Translations under genes and position numbers: made by a program
Assembly: GCA_009702325.1 (NCBI GenBank)
Contig: WLID01000006.1
Location: 37,623 to 101,622 of the forward strand
Length of the DNA stretch: 64,000 bases
Source of the DNA: Actinomycetota bacterium
Lineage (GTDB): Bacteria > Actinomycetota > Thermoleophilia > Gaiellales > Gaiellaceae
Reading direction: 5' to 3'
Notes under the pieces: generated by a model
Seen by the model: only the letters and a program-made list of their open reading frames with translations
Databases searched by the model: none
Told to the model about the DNA's origin: nothing
In this document: in pieces, positions 1 through 8,989 of the stretch
Numbering within the stretch: the stretch's first letter is position 1
Layout of the letters: each line of letters opens with the position of its first letter

Positions 1-429
1 GCCGTCGTCCTCGGCGTCTCGGAAGAAGAAGTGCAGCAAGTCCTGATTCCCGTCCGTCTGACACTCGAGAAGTTCAGCTACCTCAAAGTGCTTGAACGGA
101 TGGACGACGCCGATTTCGCCGAGCTTGCGAAAGAGGTCTGGACGATGCAGGAGGCTGCCGCAGCCAACGACCTTCTCCGCTCGGTCGAAGCTGACATTCG
201 CTTCCACGAATACATTCTTTCTCGCTCCGGCCAGGCGCACACTGCGCAGGTCTGGCGGAGCATTCAGCCCCGCATTCGCGCGTACTTCTTTCGCTACGGC
301 AAGGAGGCAGACCTGAACCGCATCGCATTCGAGCACGGTGACCTGCTCCAGACTCTCCAGTCCGGAGACGCTGCCGCCATCATGGGCGCGCTCGAAAACC
401 ACATTACGATCAGGACGCCGGCGCCGTGA
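1..429 (+). CDS. GntR-family regulator, FCD ligand-binding domain (5' end cut by window)
   Basis: The reading frame is open from base 1, so the N-terminal winged helix lies outside the window. What remains is the C-terminal all-helical FCD domain, with the family's DxxFH signature (in [12 protein letters not shown]), a later EH and a final NH that would complete the metal or effector site. FCD regulators usually sense small carboxylates or amino-acid derivatives. Its stop overlaps the start of the ABC ATPase gene by four bases, so the regulator is embedded in the operon it probably controls. The family is clear; ligand and DNA site cannot be read here. Confidence 0.85.
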   Translation, partial: AVVLGVSEEEVQQVLIPVRLTLEKFSYLKVLERMDDADFAELAKEVWTMQEAAAANDLLRSVEADIRFHEYILSRSGQAHTAQVWRSIQPRIRAYFFRYGKEADLNRIAFEHGDLLQTLQSGDAAAIMGALENHITIRTPAP

Positions 430-1436
430 GCGACGCGATTCTGAAGGTCACCAATCTCCGCACGTCGTTCAAGACGGCAGCGGGTGTCGTCCGGGCCGTC
501 GACGGCGTCAACTTCGAGCTCGGCGCGGGCCGCACACTCGGCGTAGTAGGTGAGTCCGGCTCGGGCAAGTCCGTGACCGCGTTGTCAGTCATGGGCCTGA
601 TCGACCATCCCGGCTCAATCGACGCCGAAAGCTCGATCCTCTTCGACGGTCGCGAACTCACCACGCTCTCAGAGCGGGAGTTCTCGTCCGTGCGTGGCAA
701 CCAGGTTTCGATGATCTTCCAGGAGCCGATGACTTCGCTGAACCCGGTCTATTCGGTCGGTGCGCAGATCGCCGAAGCAGTACGTATCCACCAGAAGGTC
801 GACGAGAAGGACGCCATGGCGCGTGCGCTCGAGATGCTTGAGCTTGTCGGCATCCCCGAAGCGAGCCGGCGGCTGAAGGACTATCCCCATCAGCTGTCTG
901 GCGGCATGCGGCAGCGCGTAATGATCGGAATGGCACTCGCATGCAACCCGAAGCTGCTGATCGCCGATGAGCCGACCACGGCACTCGACGTGACGATTCA
1001 AGCGCAGATCCTCGATCTGATGAGCGACCTGCGAGAGCGACTCGGCATGGCAATCATGCTGATCACCCACGACCTCGGCGTGGTCGCAGAAATGTGCGAC
1101 GACGTCGTCGTGATGTACGCCGGCCGTGTCGTCGAGCAAGGCCCGGTCGACCAGGTCTTCCGGTCGCCACAGCATCCCTACACCGAGGCGCTGCTGCAGT
1201 CGATCCCGATGCTCGGCATGACCCAGAGCGAGAAGCTCCGAGTGATTCGCGGCACCGTGCCAAGCCCGCTCGATTGGCCCACGGGATGCCGTTTCGCGCC
1301 GCGGTGCGACAACGCCTACGAGAAATGCGATGAGCAGCCACCTCTCTTCGCCGTTGACGCACAGCTCACTGCGTGCTGGCTGTGCGAGAACGGTCGACGG
1401 GAGTCGACGGGTGCCGGGGAGGTGAAGGTCGGGTGA
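426..1436 (+). CDS. Oligopeptide/dipeptide ABC transporter ATP-binding protein, OppD/DppD type
   Basis: Peripheral ATPase of a peptide/nickel/opine importer at the inner face of the membrane. Visible are Walker A GESGSGKS (42-49), the Q-loop glutamine (99), signature LSGGMRQ (157-163), Walker B LLIADEP (177-183), the switch histidine (215), and the cysteine-containing C-terminal extension GCRFAPRC (around 288) typical of the OppD/DppD subfamily. Length (336 aa) is normal. It starts at a GTG overlapping the regulator's TGA and is followed by its OppF-type partner. Permeases and binding protein are not in the window and presumably lie upstream. Confidence 0.93.
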   Translation: MSDAILKVTNLRTSFKTAAGVVRAVDGVNFELGAGRTLGVVGESGSGKSVTALSVMGLIDHPGSIDAESSILFDGRELTTLSEREFSSVRGNQVSMIFQEPMTSLNPVYSVGAQIAEAVRIHQKVDEKDAMARALEMLELVGIPEASRRLKDYPHQLSGGMRQRVMIGMALACNPKLLIADEPTTALDVTIQAQILDLMSDLRERLGMAIMLITHDLGVVAEMCDDVVVMYAGRVVEQGPVDQVFRSPQHPYTEALLQSIPMLGMTQSEKLRVIRGTVPSPLDWPTGCRFAPRCDNAYEKCDEQPPLFAVDAQLTACWLCENGRRESTGAGEVKVG

Positions 1437-2458
1437 CCGAAGAGACGACCACAAACGGGGCAGAGGCGCCGCTCCTGACGGCGACCGATCTCGTCAAGTA
1501 CTTCCCGGTGCGCGCCGGTCTCCTGAAGCGCACCGTCGGCCACGTGAAGGCGGTCGATGGCATCAGCCTCGAAGTGCATCGCGGCGAAACGATCGGTCTC
1601 GTCGGTGAATCGGGGTGCGGCAAGTCAACGCTTGGCAGAACGCTGCTGCGCCTCATCGAACCGACCTCAGGCTCGATCAACTTCGATGGCGACGAACTCA
1701 CGGGGCTCTCGCCCCGCGCAATGAAGACCAAGCGTCGCGACCTGCAGATCATCTTCCAAGACTCCGTCGGATCGCTCGACCCGCGCATGCAGGTCAAGCA
1801 GCTCGTTGGCGAAGGACTCGCGATTCACAACATTCCGCGGGAAGAGCGCCTCGACAAGGTGAAGGACGTCCTCGAACGGGTCGGTCTCGGCCCCGAAACG
1901 CTCAACCGCTACCCCCACCAGTTCTCGGGCGGTCAGCGTCAGCGTCTCGGCATCGCTCGTGCGCTCGTGCTGCAGCCGAAGCTGATCGTCGCCGACGAGC
2001 CGGTGTCGGCACTCGACGTGTCGATCCAGTCGCAGGTGCTGAACCTCCTCGTCGAGCTGAAGCAGGCATTTGGGCTCACCTACGTCTTCGTCGCACACGA
2101 CCTTGCGGTCGTCGGCTACATCGCCGACCGCATCGCGGTCATGTACCTCGGCAAGGTCGTTGAGCTCGCCGACGCAGCCGACCTTTTCGCTCGTCCGCTG
2201 CACCCCTACACGGTCGCGCTGCTCTCGGCGATCCCGCAGCCTGATCCCGGTCGCACCCGACGGCGCATCGTCCTGTCAGGCGACGTGCCAAGCCCGATCA
2301 ACCCCCCGTCAGGTTGCCGGTTCCGCACCCGCTGCCCGATCGCGCAGGGGATCTGCGCCACCGACGAGCCGCCGCTCGCGAAGGACGGCGAAGGTCACTA
2401 CGTCGCATGTCACTTCGCCGGGACACCGCTTCCAGAGACGCAAGGGTCGACAGCGTGA
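1433..2458 (+). CDS. Oligopeptide/dipeptide ABC transporter ATP-binding protein, OppF/DppF type
   Basis: Second ATPase of the peptide importer. Walker A is GESGCGKST (58-66), signature FSGGQRQ (164-170), Walker B LIVADEP (184-190), with the C-terminal GCRFRTRC extension. The frame is open further upstream, but GTG at 1433 overlaps the OppD-type stop (GTGA) and gives the expected N-terminus, so I chose it (341 aa). OppD/OppF ATPases normally work as a heterodimer. The downstream CocE hydrolase overlaps by four bases, which suggests that the imported compound is an ester, amide or peptide-like molecule hydrolysed inside the cell. Confidence 0.93.
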   Translation: MTEETTTNGAEAPLLTATDLVKYFPVRAGLLKRTVGHVKAVDGISLEVHRGETIGLVGESGCGKSTLGRTLLRLIEPTSGSINFDGDELTGLSPRAMKTKRRDLQIIFQDSVGSLDPRMQVKQLVGEGLAIHNIPREERLDKVKDVLERVGLGPETLNRYPHQFSGGQRQRLGIARALVLQPKLIVADEPVSALDVSIQSQVLNLLVELKQAFGLTYVFVAHDLAVVGYIADRIAVMYLGKVVELADAADLFARPLHPYTVALLSAIPQPDPGRTRRRIVLSGDVPSPINPPSGCRFRTRCPIAQGICATDEPPLAKDGEGHYVACHFAGTPLPETQGSTA

Positions 2459-4164
2459 GCCGAGGCGAGGTGTCAGAGGCCCGCTACGACGTTCGCGTTC
2501 TGCACGACCAGCGTGTTCCGACACGCGATGGGATCCATCTCTCGGCTGATGTCTACCTTGGCATCGGCGCGGGGCCGACACCGACGATCGTCCAGTGGAC
2601 GCCCTACGAGTCGACCCGTGAACGGTTCATCTCATGGGGCGCCTGGTTTGCAAAACGCGGCTTCTCGGCTGTTGTCTTCGATGTCCGTGGCCGCTACGAG
2701 TCTGAAGGTGAGTTCGTCGCCTGGGAGCTCGACGGACCTGATGCCCAAGATTCGCTCGACTGGGTTGCGGCGCAGTCATGGTCGAACGGACGGCTCGGCA
2801 CCTGGGGACGCAGCTACGGCGGCGTCGTTCAGTGGCAGCTGATCAACGCTGGCGGGCACCCCAACCTGCAGTGCGTCGCCCCGCAGGTGATCCATGACGA
2901 CTACTACGCCGACGGGTACTTCACAGGCGGCGCGTTCCAGCTCGCCCTGACACTCGGCGCGGGCGCCCTGTGGACGAGCGCGATGGCACTGATCACCGGG
3001 CCGAATGCCTCCGACCTGATCCTGAACGATCGGATCCTCAACCATCTGCCTCTGATCGAACTCGACGAGGTGACGATCGGCCGCAAGGTCGACTACTGGC
3101 GCCTCTGGTGGGAACACCAAGACAACGACGAGTACTGGCAGCAGTTCGTCCATCGCCCCGAGCGGGTGAACGTCCCGATCTTCCAGCAGGGCGGGTGGTT
3201 CGACCCGTACTGCGGCTCGCATCTCCGGAAGTTCGCTGCAATCGGTGATCGGGTGCCGAGCCGTGTGATGATCGGCCCATGGTCACATGAGGAAGAGGTC
3301 GAGTCGTTCAAGGGCGACGTCGATATGGGGCCGCAGTCGGTCACGGTGATTCGCGAGCACGAGCTGACGTTCTACGACCGGTATCTCAAAGACATGGGGA
3401 ATGACTGGGAGTCGCGATCCCCAGCCGAACTCTTCGTGATGGGCGACAACGAATGGCGCGGCGAGAACGAATGGCCCCTCGCGCGCACGGTCTACACGCC
3501 GTGGTACCTCCACTCCGGCGGTCGAGCGAACACGATGCAGGGTGACGGCACGCTCTCGATGGATGCTCCCGGCTCAGAGCCGACCGACCACTACTCGTAC
3601 GATCCGGCCGATCCCGTGCCCACCGTCGGCGGCGTCAACTCCGTGCTGACGATGACGCAGGGTGCCCAGCGCCCCGTGCTGCCGGGGCCGCGCGATCAGC
3701 GTGTGCTTGAACGCCGCGACGACGTCCTCTGTTACACGAGTGCAGTGCTCGAAGAGGATCTCGAGGTCAACGGCCCGATCGAGATGGTGCTCTACGCCGC
3801 GTCGAGCGCGTTGGACACAGACTTCATCGTCCGGCTCGTCGACGTCCACCCGAACGGCAAGGCGATCTTTGTGACGGAAGGGATCTTGCGGGCGCGGTAT
3901 CGCAACGGGCTCGATCATCAGGAGCTGCTGACACCGGGTGAACCAGCAGAGTTCAAGATCCGGGTGTACGCGACCGCCATGGTCTTCAAGCGAGGCCATC
4001 AGCTCCGCCTCGATGTGACAAGCTCAAGCTTCCCGCGCTTCTCGCGGAACCTGAATACAGGTGAGGATGTTGGTCGTGGCACACGGATGGAGGTGGCGCA
4101 TCAGACGGTGCTCCACTCGAGCGTGTACCCGTCGCACATCGTTCTGCCTGTGATTCCGCGGTAA
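2455..4164 (+). CDS. CocE/NonD-family serine hydrolase (X-Pro dipeptidyl-peptidase-like)
   Basis: Alpha/beta hydrolase of the family that includes cocaine esterase, alpha-amino-acid ester hydrolase and X-Pro dipeptidyl peptidase. The nucleophile serine is in GRSYGG (S120); the likely acid is D250 in GGWFDP and the histidine H278 in GPWSHE. The C-terminal jelly-roll module is seen from about residue 400, with the usual ALDTDF and VDVHPNG stretch. No signal peptide, so cytoplasmic. Start at GTG 2455 overlaps the ATPase stop; GTG 2470 is an alternative. Two further CocE paralogs lie in region 2. The substrate (ester, amide or beta-lactam) cannot be told from sequence. Confidence 0.9.
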   Translation: MSRGEVSEARYDVRVLHDQRVPTRDGIHLSADVYLGIGAGPTPTIVQWTPYESTRERFISWGAWFAKRGFSAVVFDVRGRYESEGEFVAWELDGPDAQDSLDWVAAQSWSNGRLGTWGRSYGGVVQWQLINAGGHPNLQCVAPQVIHDDYYADGYFTGGAFQLALTLGAGALWTSAMALITGPNASDLILNDRILNHLPLIELDEVTIGRKVDYWRLWWEHQDNDEYWQQFVHRPERVNVPIFQQGGWFDPYCGSHLRKFAAIGDRVPSRVMIGPWSHEEEVESFKGDVDMGPQSVTVIREHELTFYDRYLKDMGNDWESRSPAELFVMGDNEWRGENEWPLARTVYTPWYLHSGGRANTMQGDGTLSMDAPGSEPTDHYSYDPADPVPTVGGVNSVLTMTQGAQRPVLPGPRDQRVLERRDDVLCYTSAVLEEDLEVNGPIEMVLYAASSALDTDFIVRLVDVHPNGKAIFVTEGILRARYRNGLDHQELLTPGEPAEFKIRVYATAMVFKRGHQLRLDVTSSSFPRFSRNLNTGEDVGRGTRMEVAHQTVLHSSVYPSHIVLPVIPR

Positions 4165-4195
4165 GGCCCGTTCAGATTCCGGGCTCGCTGCGTAC

Positions 4196-4201
4196 TAGGC
4201 T
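4196..4201 (+). promoter_or_regulatory. -10 box TAGGCT for a leaderless start
   Basis: TAGGCT lies in the 43-bp gap after the CocE gene, six bases before the ATG at 4208, with no Shine-Dalgarno sequence. It fits the TAnnnT leaderless pattern seen repeatedly in this window, implying an internal promoter inside the operon. Confidence 0.5.
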
Positions 4202-4207
4202 GAGGCG

Positions 4208-4963
4208 ATGAGCACCGACCTCTTCGATCTCTCGGGGCGGACAGCGCTCGTTACCGGCTCGACGCGAGGCCTCGGCGCGGCTCTCATTCGCGCCTTGGCG
4301 GCTGCTGGCGCCCGCGTGATCGTCAACGGGCGTTCCGCCGATGCCACCGAGGAGGCCGCGAGCGTGTTGCGAGGCGAAGGGTACGACGCGACCGCGTGTT
4401 CCTTCGATGTTGCGGATCCCGACTCGGTCGCCGCGGCGGCACCGCAGCTCGCGGACGTCGACATTCTCGTCAACAACGCGGGCATCACGAACCGCAAGCG
4501 CCTTCTTGAGTTCTCGGTGGAGGAGTGGCAGGCGATCATCGACGGCAACCTCACGAGCGCGTTTCTTGTCACGCGAGCGGTGGTGCCAGGGATGATCGAG
4601 CGGGGGCACGGCAAGGTGATCAACATCGGGTCGGTTCTGAGCGAACTCGGACGCGTGATGAATGCCCCCTACGTGTCGTCGAAGGGCGGGATCCGAATGC
4701 TGACACGGGCGATGTGCGCAGAGTGGGCGCCGCTTGGAATCCAGGCAAACGCAATCGGCCCTGGGTATTTCTCGACAGAGCTGACCAAGCCGCTCGAAGA
4801 CGACGTCGAGTTTTCAACGTGGTTGAAGGCGCGCGTGCCGACGGGTCGTTGGGGGAATCCAGACGAGCTTGCTGGCGCCGTCGTGTTTCTCGCCTCGCGT
4901 GCATCAGATTTCGTGAACGGGCAGATCTTGTACGTCGACGGCGGCCTCACGGCGACCGTGTAA
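4208..4963 (+). CDS. Short-chain dehydrogenase/reductase (gluconate 5-dehydrogenase-like)
   Basis: Classical SDR of 251 aa that oxidises or reduces a hydroxyl/keto group using NAD(P). Seen are the cofactor motif TGSTRGLG (16-23), NNAG (89-92), the catalytic serine (142) in NIGSV, and YxxxK as Y155/K159. The end ILYVDGGLTATV is typical of the gluconate-5-dehydrogenase/FabG branch. R20 after TGST may favour NADP, which is weak evidence. It has its own leaderless-type -10 box and is followed after two bases by an amidohydrolase. The substrate is unknown. Confidence 0.9.
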   Translation: MSTDLFDLSGRTALVTGSTRGLGAALIRALAAAGARVIVNGRSADATEEAASVLRGEGYDATACSFDVADPDSVAAAAPQLADVDILVNNAGITNRKRLLEFSVEEWQAIIDGNLTSAFLVTRAVVPGMIERGHGKVINIGSVLSELGRVMNAPYVSSKGGIRMLTRAMCAEWAPLGIQANAIGPGYFSTELTKPLEDDVEFSTWLKARVPTGRWGNPDELAGAVVFLASRASDFVNGQILYVDGGLTATV

Positions 4964-4965
4964 CC

Positions 4966-6507
4966 GTGTCGTTCGACGTTCTGATCACGGCTGCGACGGT
5001 CTATCCCGGTGAGGGAGCGCCGTTTGTTGCCGACGTTGGAGTGAAGGATGGGCTGATCGCCGACATCGGTGACTTGGCAGGTGCCGACACCGCTGAGGTC
5101 GTCGCCGGTGACGGGCTGATGCTCTGCCCGGGCTTCATTGATCTCCACATCCACGCTGCGCTCGCCTCGTACGACGACCCGCTGCTCACGCCGGCGTTGT
5201 TACAGGGGTTCACGACGCTGGTGATCAACCCCGACGGTTTGGCTCCCGCCCCGGTTGCGGCGGGCCGAGCTGCGGCACGCCAGAACTACCTGCGAGCGCT
5301 CGAGGGCAATGGCCCCGACGTGTGGCCGTGGACGACGTTTAGCGAGTACCTCGACGATCTCGCAACGACACGGCCGGCGCTTACGCTTGTCCCGTCGATC
5401 GGCCATGGCGCAGTTCGCGACACCGTATTGGGCGATGGGCGCGTTGTGCCGACGGCCGAGCAGCTTGCCGCGATGCGCCGCGAGGTGCGGCTTGGTTTGG
5501 AGGCGGGGGCGCGGATGCTTTCGTTCGGTCTCGTCTACATCCCGGGGGCGTACGGCGACACCGAGGAGCTCTTTGCGGTGGCGCAGGAGGCGGCGCCGTT
5601 TGGTGCGCCGCTCGTCCCGCACGTTCGGAACGAGGGAACGGGCCTGCTGCCTGCAGTTCGCGAGATGATCGACGTCGCGCGACGATCCGGCGCACCGCTC
5701 CATCTGTCTCATCTCAAGTCGCTTGGTGACGACAGCCAGGTTGATGCGCTGCTTGCGTTGCTCGATGAGGCGTCGCGCGAGATCGATCTGACGTTTGACC
5801 AGTACCCGTACGGTGCGGGGGCGACGCTGCTCGCGAGCCTGCTGCCGGGGTGGGCGCAGGAGGGTGGCGCGGCCGCGACGCTCGCTCGCGCCGCCGATTC
5901 CGCTGAGCGTGAGCGGATCGCGGCGGATGTCGCGAATGGGTTGCCGGGGTGGGAGAACATTCTCGGGACGCTTGGTGGCGAAAACGTCGTTGTGCGGGGC
6001 CTGTCGTTGGCCGAGCACGCCGACGAGCGGGGCGTGTCGGTTGTTGCGGCGGTGTGTGATCTGCTTGTCGAGTCGGAGCTGTCGGTGCCGATGGTGCTCC
6101 ACTACGCCTCTGACGAGGCGGTGCGCACGATCGCCGCGCATCGTCTGCACCTTGTCGGCTCGGATGGGATCTTTGGCGAGCTGCCGCACCCGCGTCTCTA
6201 CGGTACGGCTCCGCGTTTCTTCGGTCGTTTCGTCGTGCGCGATGGTCTTGTGCCGATCGAGGAGGGGGTTGCGCGCCTCACGGAGCGGGCGGCAAAGCGG
6301 ATCGGGCTCACCGATCGCGGTCGTATCGAGGTCGGCAAGCGCGCCGATCTCGTGTTGCTCGATCCGGCGCTGTATATCGACACTGCGACGTACGACGATC
6401 CGAAGCGCAGCCCCGATGGGGTCCGTGGCGTGTGGGTTGCGGGCGCCTGTGTTGCGCGCGATGGCGTACCGACGGGCGCTCGTCCCGGCGGCGTCTTGCG
6501 TGCCTAG
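4966..6507 (+). CDS. Amidohydrolase, D-aminoacylase/dihydroorotase superfamily
   Basis: Metal-dependent hydrolase of 513 aa from GTG 4966, two bases after the SDR stop; the longer open frame upstream overlaps the SDR and is discarded. The metal-binding HxH is at 61-63 in GFIDLHIHA, further ligand histidines appear in VPHVRNEG and HLSHLKS, and a late aspartate in VGSDG would be the catalytic base. Unlike the second aminoacylase-like gene at 31908, it lacks the GNCG cysteine used by true D-aminoacylases (INPDG is found instead), so N-acyl-D-amino-acid deacylase is only the nearest label. Confidence 0.85.
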   Translation: MSFDVLITAATVYPGEGAPFVADVGVKDGLIADIGDLAGADTAEVVAGDGLMLCPGFIDLHIHAALASYDDPLLTPALLQGFTTLVINPDGLAPAPVAAGRAAARQNYLRALEGNGPDVWPWTTFSEYLDDLATTRPALTLVPSIGHGAVRDTVLGDGRVVPTAEQLAAMRREVRLGLEAGARMLSFGLVYIPGAYGDTEELFAVAQEAAPFGAPLVPHVRNEGTGLLPAVREMIDVARRSGAPLHLSHLKSLGDDSQVDALLALLDEASREIDLTFDQYPYGAGATLLASLLPGWAQEGGAAATLARAADSAERERIAADVANGLPGWENILGTLGGENVVVRGLSLAEHADERGVSVVAAVCDLLVESELSVPMVLHYASDEAVRTIAAHRLHLVGSDGIFGELPHPRLYGTAPRFFGRFVVRDGLVPIEEGVARLTERAAKRIGLTDRGRIEVGKRADLVLLDPALYIDTATYDDPKRSPDGVRGVWVAGACVARDGVPTGARPGGVLRA

Positions 6508-6508
6508 G

Positions 6509-6626
6509 TAGGCCCTGTCCCGGTGTCAGACGTCGGGCCGTGGTCGGGTGGGGCAGGTGTGCCTGGTTAGGCCGTGTCTTGGTGTCAGACACCTGGCCAG
6601 GGCCACGTGGGACAGGTGTGCGTGGC
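6509..6626. repeat. Two imperfect ~59-bp tandem units carrying the GGTGTCAGAC core (REP-like)
   Basis: Unit one (about 6509-6568) and unit two (about 6569-6626) both read AGGCC-TGTC--GGTGTCAGAC and end in GGGCAGGTGTG or GGACAGGTGTG. Unit two contains the full 13-base palindrome GGTGTCAGACACC; unit one has it degenerated to GGTGTCAGACGTC. The reverse complement of the same core occurs twice at 55052-55119, 48 kb away, so this is a dispersed element and not a local duplication. Confidence 0.7.
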
Positions 6627-6670
6627 AACCGCGCGCGGCTGCTGCGATTGCCGGCCACCACTGCCTCGTC

Positions 6671-6707
6671 TAGCCATGCCCTGGGGACTGTCCCCAGGGC
6701 ATGGCTA
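6671..6707. repeat. Perfect 17-bp inverted repeat with CTG loop
   Basis: Arms 6671-6687 and 6691-6707 pair perfectly around CTG. The centre reads GGGGACTGTCCCC, a 13-base palindrome with one unpaired middle base, the same build as the GGTGTCTGACACC repeats nearby. It sits between convergent operon ends, but neither strand has a U-run after the hairpin, so a REP-type element fits better than an intrinsic terminator. Confidence 0.75.
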
Positions 6708-6755
6708 AAAAGAGCGGGCGGTCATGGCTCGCCCGGACGCGTTCTGCGCGGGGGG

Positions 6756-7850
6756 TTAGGCCAGGGCGTCGGCGAGCTTCGCGAGCTCGTCGAGCAGCGC
6801 CTGGCGGGCCGGTGCGCGGCCACCGAAGGGAATGCGCAGGTGCGGCGTCGAGGCGTGGAAGTGGCGGCCCGGAATCGCCGTAATGCCGTGATCGCGCGCG
6901 AGGCGGTCGCTCCACTCATCCTCGTCACCCTTGACCGCAGCCCAGATGAACGCACATGCCTCGGGGAGATCGGCGCAGAAGACGCCCGTCGCGTTCGCCG
7001 CCGCAATCGCCTTCGGACGCATCTCGGCGAGCTCGGCCTTCGCCGCCTCCAGCCACTCCTGCGGGCCCGTGTACGCGGCGAGTGCCGCCGCCTGCGCGAC
7101 CCCGTCGATCGCGAGCGCCTGCCACTGCAGCGCAGTCGCCATCCGGGCAATCACCTTCGCGGGGCCGACCGCGTAGCCAACACGCCACGCCGCCATCGCG
7201 TGGGTCTTCGAGAAGCTACGAAGCACAAGCGTCCGCCCGGCCAGCTCTGGATGTGACGCAGGCGAGAGGTGCATGTGCCCGTCGTAGGTGACCCCCGTGT
7301 AAGCCTCGTCAGACAGGAGCAACGCCGGGGACCCATCGAGCCCCGCAACGATCGCGTCGAGATCCTCCGGCCGCATCACGTACCCAACGGGATTTACCGG
7401 TGCGTTCACGATCGCCATCGTCGTGTCGGGCCCGATCGCGACGCCCCACGCCTCCCAGTCAGGGCGCCCGTCCATGCCGCCCGTCGCGAGGCAGAACCCA
7501 CCCGCGGCATCGATCACCTGCGGAAAAAAGAACGTGGGGGCGTGCACAACGCAGTTCTCCCCGAACGTCTGCGCGGCGAGGTACAGGCCTTGCATACCAC
7601 CGACCGTGATCAGCACCTCCGTCTCAGGATCGATGGTGCGGCCAAGCTCGGCACTCATCGAGGAGGCAATCGCCTCGCGCAGCGCAGGCATTCCGTACGT
7701 CGGCGCGTATGCCGGACGGGTAGCAGCCGCTGTGACCGCCTCGACGACATGCGCAGGCATGTCAACGGCAGGATGCCCGCCGATGCCGAGGAGGTTTGGC
7801 CAACGCTCCGCGAACGTCCGCGAGGGCATGTCGCCCAGCACACGGCTCAC
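6756..7850 (-). CDS. PLP-dependent aminotransferase, class I/II
   Basis: Fold-type I aminotransferase, 364 aa. Visible are the pyridoxal-contacting SDEAY (180-184), Schiff-base lysine K215 in SFSKTHAM, R223 for the phosphate, the APVNPVG loop (150-156), and the C-terminal HLRIPFGG with the carboxylate-binding arginine. Starts at GTG 7850, overlapping the M20 gene's stop by four bases; it is the last gene of the ten-gene leftward operon. It would remove or exchange the amino group of an amino acid released by the upstream hydrolases. The specific amino acid is not evident. Confidence 0.9.
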   Translation of the reverse strand: MSRVLGDMPSRTFAERWPNLLGIGGHPAVDMPAHVVEAVTAAATRPAYAPTYGMPALREAIASSMSAELGRTIDPETEVLITVGGMQGLYLAAQTFGENCVVHAPTFFFPQVIDAAGGFCLATGGMDGRPDWEAWGVAIGPDTTMAIVNAPVNPVGYVMRPEDLDAIVAGLDGSPALLLSDEAYTGVTYDGHMHLSPASHPELAGRTLVLRSFSKTHAMAAWRVGYAVGPAKVIARMATALQWQALAIDGVAQAAALAAYTGPQEWLEAAKAELAEMRPKAIAAANATGVFCADLPEACAFIWAAVKGDEDEWSDRLARDHGITAIPGRHFHASTPHLRIPFGGRAPARQALLDELAKLADALA

Positions 7851-8989
7851 AGAAGCTTGCCGATCATCGAGAGGTACACCTCCGTTGCGCGGACGAGTTC
7901 GCCGACAGTGATGTACTCGACGTCTCCGTGGGCTCCCTCGCCGAACGGCCCGTGATAGACGGTCGGGATCCCAGCCGCAGAGAACATCGCGCCGTCAGCC
8001 ACCGTCTTGATCCCAACCGGCTTCAGGTCGTCGCCCGTGACGTCCTTGTACGCCTCCTGGAGCGCCTTCAGCAGTGGCGCGTTCTCGTCGATCGAGTAGG
8101 CGCCGCGCACGAGCTTGAGGTCGAGGGTGATCTCGAGCCCCGTCTCCTCCGCGACCTTCGCGAGCAGCGCGTCGTACTCGGCACGCACTGCCTCGATCGT
8201 GTTGCCCGGTGCCCAGCGGCGCGTGCCAACGATGCGGCAGCTGTTCGGGAAGCGGTTGTAGAAGTCGCCACCGTGGATCTCGCCGATGAAGTATGTCTCG
8301 GGGCCAACCCACGGATAGGTGGTGGCCGAGAGTTCTTCGTTCCGTGCCTTGACGGCGTCGACGACGCGCGCGGCACCGTGAATCGGATTCGGCGTGCCCG
8401 CCGGCGTGCGGAGCTCGTGAGTCGCGTCGCCTGGCCGTGAGACCGTGATCTCGACGGTGGCCTGCCCCATGTGCGCCACGGCGACGTCGTGGGCTGACAG
8501 CTCGCAGACGACTGCCATGTCGGCGGTGAAGCCGCGCTCGTGCAGCAGCCAGGTGAGGTCCTCGCCGCGTCCTCCTGGGGCCTCGTGCAGGCCGATCGCG
8601 ACGATCACGATCTCGCCGCTGAAGGACTGCCCCGTCGAGCTGATGACCCGCACGGCTTCGGCGGCGCAGGCGCACGGTCCCTTCATGTCGGTTGAGCCGC
8701 GGCCGTAGATGCGGTCGCCGTCGATGTAGGGCGGCGCGTGGTCGATCGGAACGGTGTCGAGGTGGCCGCTGAACACAAACCGTGGCCCAGGCCGGTCGCC
8801 CTTGAGGGTTCCGATCACGATGGGTGTCTTCGGGAACGGCTCGGTCAGCACCTCGACCTCCATGCCAACCTCCGCGAGGAGCGCGGCGTACGCGTGCGCG
8901 ACCTCGGCGGTGTCGCCGGTGGGTGACGGAATCTCAACGAGCGCGAGCGTGGTGTCGCGCAAACGGGTTGGGTCGGCAAGGCCGGTCAT
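7847..8989 (-). CDS. M20-family amidohydrolase (ArgE/DapE/ACY1 type)
   Basis: Zinc or cobalt amidohydrolase releasing an amino acid from an N-acyl, N-carbamoyl or N-succinyl substrate. Metal ligands are recognisable as H76 and D78 in SGHLDTVP and D101 in GSTDMKG. The catalytic glutamate appears as E136 in GLHEAPGG, where most M20 enzymes have an EE pair, a mild divergence. I chose ATG 8989 (380 aa) because it forms an ATGA overlap with the preceding gene; the frame extends 26 codons further upstream without a family-like N-terminus. Its position after hydantoinase genes fits an N-carbamoyl or N-acyl amino-acid hydrolase, which is inference. Confidence 0.88.
   Translation of the reverse strand: MTGLADPTRLRDTTLALVEIPSPTGDTAEVAHAYAALLAEVGMEVEVLTEPFPKTPIVIGTLKGDRPGPRFVFSGHLDTVPIDHAPPYIDGDRIYGRGSTDMKGPCACAAEAVRVISSTGQSFSGEIVIVAIGLHEAPGGRGEDLTWLLHERGFTADMAVVCELSAHDVAVAHMGQATVEITVSRPGDATHELRTPAGTPNPIHGAARVVDAVKARNEELSATTYPWVGPETYFIGEIHGGDFYNRFPNSCRIVGTRRWAPGNTIEAVRAEYDALLAKVAEETGLEITLDLKLVRGAYSIDENAPLLKALQEAYKDVTGDDLKPVGIKTVADGAMFSAAGIPTVYHGPFGEGAHGDVEYITVGELVRATEVYLSMIGKLL

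Noticed and set aside
6671..6707. The perfect palindrome as a bidirectional terminator
   Set aside because: Neither strand has a U-run after the hairpin (the A/T-tract lies on the wrong side), and its core resembles the REP-like repeats, so I list it as a repeat.
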